Assembly: GCA_016787725.1 (NCBI GenBank)
Contig: JAEUTZ010000005.1
Span: 260,317 to 324,316, forward strand
Length of the DNA stretch: 64,000 bases
Direction of reading: 5' to 3'
Source of the DNA: Cyclobacteriaceae bacterium
GTDB taxonomy: Bacteria; Bacteroidota; Bacteroidia; Cytophagales; Cyclobacteriaceae
Shown here: positions 60,616 through 64,000 of the stretch, piece after piece
How positions within the stretch are numbered: the stretch's first letter is position 1
How the letters are laid out: each line of letters starts with the position of its first letter
The notes under the pieces: model-generated
Told to the model about the DNA's origin: nothing
What the model saw: only the letters and a program-made list of their open reading frames with translations
The model's database searches: none
Position numbers and translations under genes: made by a program

Positions 60616-63600
60616 AACTCGTCAAAAGTTTTAGTGGTTTCTTTTTCGAAATACGTATACAACACAGGCAGCACCACCAGGGTAAGGAGCGTAGCAGTAA
60701 TCAAACCACCAATAACTACCGTGGCCAATGGTCGTTGAACTTCTGCCCCCGATCCTTCTGATAGTGCCATGGGTAAAAATCCCAATGATGCAACGAGGGC
60801 GGTCATCAGTACGGGTCGCAGCCGGACTTTTGTTCCTTCCAACACAATGAATTTAATGCTATGCCCGCCCGCATTTTTGATCTTGTTGAATTCGGCAATC
60901 AGTACAATTCCATTTAATACAGCAACCCCAAACAGGGCGATGAATCCAACACCGGCAGAGATGCTGAACGGCATATCGCGTAGCCAAAGCGACATCACCC
61001 CTCCGATCGCTGAAAGTGGTATGGCGGTGAAAATCAATAGTCCATGGCGGAAGGAATGAAAAGTAAAAAACAACAGCAGAAAAATCAGTGCCAATGCCAG
61101 CGGCACGGCCACAGATAAGCGTTGCGTTGCCTCCTGTAGGTTTTTAAATGAACCTCCGTACGTGACGTAATACCCGGGATCAAAATTTAATTCAGTCGTA
61201 ATTTTTGAATGAATTTCTTCAACGATACTTTGGACATCGCGGTTACGAACGTTAAAACCTACTACAATTCTGCGTTTGGCATCATCGCGCTGAATTTGAT
61301 TTGGGCCAATCAAGAGTTCGATCTTGGCAAGTTGCTCCAGAGGCACCTGTAGCCCCGAGGGGGTTGTAACGAAGAGTCCTTTTATGTCTTCAATGTGCTG
61401 GCGATTTTCCTGGGTAAGGCGTACAACCATATCGAATCGCCTTTCCTTTTCGAAAACCAAACCGGCCACTTCGCCTGAGAATCCACTGCGGAGGACACGG
61501 TTTACTTCTTCAATACTTAAACCAAATTGCGCAAGCTTTCCGCGATCCCACTTCACTACAATCTGAGGCATTCCCCCGATGGGTTCCACGTACACATCTT
61601 CTGCACCTTCTACTTTTTGCGCGATCGAACCCACTTGCTCTGCATAGGTAGACAGTAAGTCGAGGTCTTCTCCATAAATTTTAATCACCACATCCTGACG
61701 GGCTCCGGTCATCAGTTCATTGAATCGCATTTGTATCGGTTGCTGAAATCCATAGGCTACCCCTGGCATCTTTTCTTCCAATGTAGCGGCCATTTTGTTC
61801 GCCAATTCATCGCGCGAAGTGGCACTCGTCCATTCGCTTTTATCTTTCAGTACAACAATTAAATCGCTTTCAGTTAACGGCATCGGGTCGGTTGGAATTT
61901 CGGAGGTACCGATTTTTCCTACCACCATGTTTACTTCGGGAAAGTTGTCCAGCAAGACGCGTGAACTTTTCTGGGTTGTTTCAACCATTTGCCCCAACGA
62001 ACTTCCGGTGATGAGTCGGGTTTGCACGGCAAAGTCTCCCTCGTCAAGTTGGGGAATGAATTCGCCCCCCATCCGAACAAAGAGAAACAGACTCATTGCG
62101 AGCAGGACTGTCGAAGCAGCGATTACCACCACCCGCTTTCTTAACGCGTAATCAATAACCGGATCGTAAATGCGATGGAAAAATGCCATCAGCCGATCGG
62201 ATACATTCCTTTTGTAACCTGTTTTCTTACTGAGAATCAACGAAGAGATCATGGGCACATACGTGAGGGAGAGAATCAGGGCGCCCAGGATAGCGAAGGA
62301 AACGGTTTGCGCCATAGGCCCAAACATTTTGCCTTCAATGCCGACCAACGAAAGGATGGGGATGTAAACTATCAGAATAATGATCTGACCAAAAGCTGCC
62401 GATCGCATCATGTTCGTTGCAGCATGCTCTACTTCCTCATTCATCTCCTGCTGGGTGAGTTTGCGCATGGTCTTATCAATACCCAAGTGGTGCATGGTAG
62501 CCTCAACAATGATCACCGCGCCATCCACAATCAATCCAAAGTCAATGGCCCCCAAGCTCATCAGGTTTCCGGATACACCAAAGAGATTCATCATGGTGAT
62601 GGCGAAAAGCATTGATAGCGGAATGACCGAAGCCACCACTAAACCCGCGCGGAAATTGCCGAGCATCAGCACCAACACGAAGACAACGATCAGCGCCCCT
62701 TCGGCCAGGTTTTTGGTCACCGTTTCAATCGCATTGTTTACCAACTTGGTGCGATCGAGGTAAGGTATAATCTCAACGCCTTCGGGCAAAGTGCTTTTAA
62801 TTTGTTCGATACGTTCTTTTACATTTTCAATAACAAACGATGAGTTTGCGCCTTTCAGCATGAGCACGATGGCACCCACAACCTCACCTTCATCGTTGAA
62901 TGTCATCGCGCCATACCGGGCAGCATGGCCCCATCGTACTTCGCCCACATTTCGGATTAACACGGGCAATCCATTGGACGTGTTTTTCACAACGATCTTC
63001 TCAATATCATCTTTGGTTTCCACCAGACCTTCACTTCGGATGAAGTACGTATAAGGATTTCGTTCAATGTAGGCTCCTCCGGTGTTCTGGTTGTTTTTTT
63101 CCAATGCCGTAAACACCTCATCAATGCTGGTGTTCATGCTGCGCAGCATGTTTGGATCCAGTGCGATTTCGTATTGTTTTACATACCCGCCAAAACTGCT
63201 CACATCGGCCACCCCTTTGGTGCCCAATAATTGTCTGCGCACAATCCAGTCTTGAACAGTCCGCAGTTCCATGGCATCATACTTTTTTTCATACCCTTTT
63301 TTCGGCCGTAGTATGTATTGATAGATCTCACTAAGACCCGTAGAAAGGGGTGCAATTTCGGGTACACCTGCACCGGCAGGGATTAACGTGTTAGCCTGGG
63401 TGAGGCGTTCATTTACTTGTTGACGCGCCCAATACACATCGGTATCATCCGTAAACACAATGGTTACGACCGAAAGCCCAAATCGGGAGAGGGATCGGAT
63501 TTCTGTTATGCCCGGTATGGTGGCCATGGTTTGCTCTACCGGAAAAGTAACCAGCCGTTCAACTTCCGGAGCTGCGAGCGAAGGAGAAACGGTAAGTACC

Positions 63601-63743
63601 TGAACCTGATTGTTGGTGATGTCAGGCACTGCATCGATCGGAAGCTGGGTAACGGAGTATCCGCCCCAAAGGATCAAAGCCACCGTGAGCATACCCACAA
63701 TTACCTTGTTCCGAATAGAAAAGGAAATAATGCCGTGAAGCAT
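60612..63743 (-). CDS. czcA: Heavy-metal efflux RND inner-membrane pump, CzcA type
   Basis: 1043 residues with 12 membrane helices in two halves of six, each with a large periplasmic domain. The transmembrane motif IDFGLIVDGAVIIVEA (about 405-420) carries the DFG, DGA and E residues characteristic of divalent-cation (Zn/Co/Cd/Ni) HME-RND pumps, as against the copper/silver pumps that have a different motif. Other elements: GGYSVTQLPIDAVPDI start, GGEFIPQLDEGDFAVQTR and GGGFAGEVAGLVF-like middle. It exports metal across the envelope with CzcB and CzcC. The DUF6660-like gene upstream on the same strand fits a metal-response operon. Ion not proven. Confidence 0.92.
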   Translation of the reverse strand: MLHGIISFSIRNKVIVGMLTVALILWGGYSVTQLPIDAVPDITNNQVQVLTVSPSLAAPEVERLVTFPVEQTMATIPGITEIRSLSRFGLSVVTIVFTDDTDVYWARQQVNERLTQANTLIPAGAGVPEIAPLSTGLSEIYQYILRPKKGYEKKYDAMELRTVQDWIVRRQLLGTKGVADVSSFGGYVKQYEIALDPNMLRSMNTSIDEVFTALEKNNQNTGGAYIERNPYTYFIRSEGLVETKDDIEKIVVKNTSNGLPVLIRNVGEVRWGHAARYGAMTFNDEGEVVGAIVLMLKGANSSFVIENVKERIEQIKSTLPEGVEIIPYLDRTKLVNNAIETVTKNLAEGALIVVFVLVLMLGNFRAGLVVASVIPLSMLFAITMMNLFGVSGNLMSLGAIDFGLIVDGAVIIVEATMHHLGIDKTMRKLTQQEMNEEVEHAATNMMRSAAFGQIIILIVYIPILSLVGIEGKMFGPMAQTVSFAILGALILSLTYVPMISSLILSKKTGYKRNVSDRLMAFFHRIYDPVIDYALRKRVVVIAASTVLLAMSLFLFVRMGGEFIPQLDEGDFAVQTRLITGSSLGQMVETTQKSSRVLLDNFPEVNMVVGKIGTSEIPTDPMPLTESDLIVVLKDKSEWTSATSRDELANKMAATLEEKMPGVAYGFQQPIQMRFNELMTGARQDVVIKIYGEDLDLLSTYAEQVGSIAQKVEGAEDVYVEPIGGMPQIVVKWDRGKLAQFGLSIEEVNRVLRSGFSGEVAGLVFEKERRFDMVVRLTQENRQHIEDIKGLFVTTPSGLQVPLEQLAKIELLIGPNQIQRDDAKRRIVVGFNVRNRDVQSIVEEIHSKITTELNFDPGYYVTYGGSFKNLQEATQRLSVAVPLALALIFLLLFFTFHSFRHGLLIFTAIPLSAIGGVMSLWLRDMPFSISAGVGFIALFGVAVLNGIVLIAEFNKIKNAGGHSIKFIVLEGTKVRLRPVLMTALVASLGFLPMALSEGSGAEVQRPLATVVIGGLITATLLTLVVLPVLYTYFEKETTKTFDEL

Positions 63744-63829
63744 GAAATTAGATTTTAGACCAGTTGTGAATCGCTAATAGGAATTTACATGGATCCGAAG
63801 CGGGTTCGTCCATGGGGGTTTAAATCCAA

Positions 63830-64000
63830 TCAGGAGTGTTTAGGCGGTTGCCAGATAGATTGGCTGAATTCGCTTGAAAAAGTGGATTGATAAAAATTGG
63901 CGTACTGTAAGGTTGCTTGATGTGGGGCAACTACCGGTGCATGAAATTGAGGAAGTAAAGTAATGGTATGGGCGTATGTACAATCTCCTGATTTGAATGG
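63830..64000 (-). CDS. 3' end of a small DUF6660-like secreted protein (start beyond window)
   Basis: 56 residues and a TGA stop (63830-63832) are open from the window end. The C-terminus FSSEFSQSIWQPPKHS, and the histidine-bearing HTITLLPQFHAPVVAPHQ, resemble DUF6660-type small proteins that commonly precede Czc/Cus operons in Bacteroidota, as far as I recall. Two of the usual cysteines would lie upstream, beyond the edge; one is seen in SGDCTYAH. It starts the efflux unit 86 bases before czcA. Too short for certain naming. The 86-base gap 63744-63829 shows no other feature. Confidence 0.7.
   Translation of the reverse strand, partial: PFKSGDCTYAHTITLLPQFHAPVVAPHQATLQYANFYQSTFSSEFSQSIWQPPKHS

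Noticed and set aside
1..64000. CRISPR array, prophage, transposon or integrase signals
   Set aside because: No regularly spaced direct repeats, recombinase motifs or terminal inverted repeats with target duplications were seen on either strand.

Overview
The window comes from a member of the Bacteroidota, most likely the Cytophagales (Cyclobacteriaceae or Chryseolinea-like lineages). The support is a GldJ-like gliding lipoprotein, Bacteroidota-type YbeY, a DUF4175 giant, PorT-era outer-membrane barrels, carboxypeptidase-regulatory-domain secreted proteins, promoters of the TTG / TAnnTTTG type, and an almost complete absence of Shine-Dalgarno sequences. No rRNA, tRNA, CRISPR, phage or insertion sequence was seen; most genes look vertically inherited.

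Layout. 1-0.25 kb: 5' end of malate:quinone oxidoreductase. 0.5-2.2 kb: a secreted regulatory-domain/thioredoxin-fold protein. 2.3-8.4 kb: a fatty-acid beta-oxidation operon (marR-fadN-fadA-fadE, order as in Bacillus fadNAE). 8.7-12.7 kb: two YceI-type proteins, an outer-membrane barrel and an M50/CBS membrane protease. 12.7-23.5 kb: a complete O2-tolerant (group 1d type) membrane-bound [NiFe] hydrogenase locus, with a divergent maturation operon (small HxGHG membrane protein-hypA-hypB-hypF-hypC-4TM protein-hypD-hypE) on the minus strand and the structural operon (small subunit-large subunit-cytochrome b-protease) on the plus strand. 23.5-35 kb: an HhH coiled-coil protein, a PadR-regulated FtsX-type permease, lipoproteins, a di-haem peroxidase, an amidohydrolase and a second FtsX-type permease. 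35-46 kb: a minus-strand housekeeping block (DUF4175-HATPase-ybeY-mnmG-methyltransferase-Ig lipoprotein-TPR), which carries two parS-like palindromes beside mnmG and a cluster of DnaA-box-like 9-mers beside an AT-rich stretch at 37.1-37.4 kb, so the chromosome origin may be here. 46-56 kb: comF, gldJ, mfd, and a CmoA/ICMT-like methyltransferase pair. 56-64 kb: an MFS exporter, a LAB_N membrane protein, and a CzcCBA-type heavy-metal efflux operon preceded by the 3' end of a small DUF6660-like gene.

How the parts fit. The hydrogenase would pass electrons from periplasmic H2 through cytochrome b to the quinone pool, which Mqo also reduces; beta-oxidation supplies acetyl-CoA and reduced carriers. 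Two similar Crp/Fnr-like boxes (TGAT-N4-ATCA type) lie upstream of the YceI/barrel genes and between the divergent hydrogenase operons, suggesting a shared redox- or oxygen-responsive regulator. The most unusual items are the small HxGHG protein and the unnamed 4-TM protein built into the hyp operon, the cmoA-ICMT pair without visible cmoB, and the parS/DnaA-box cluster.
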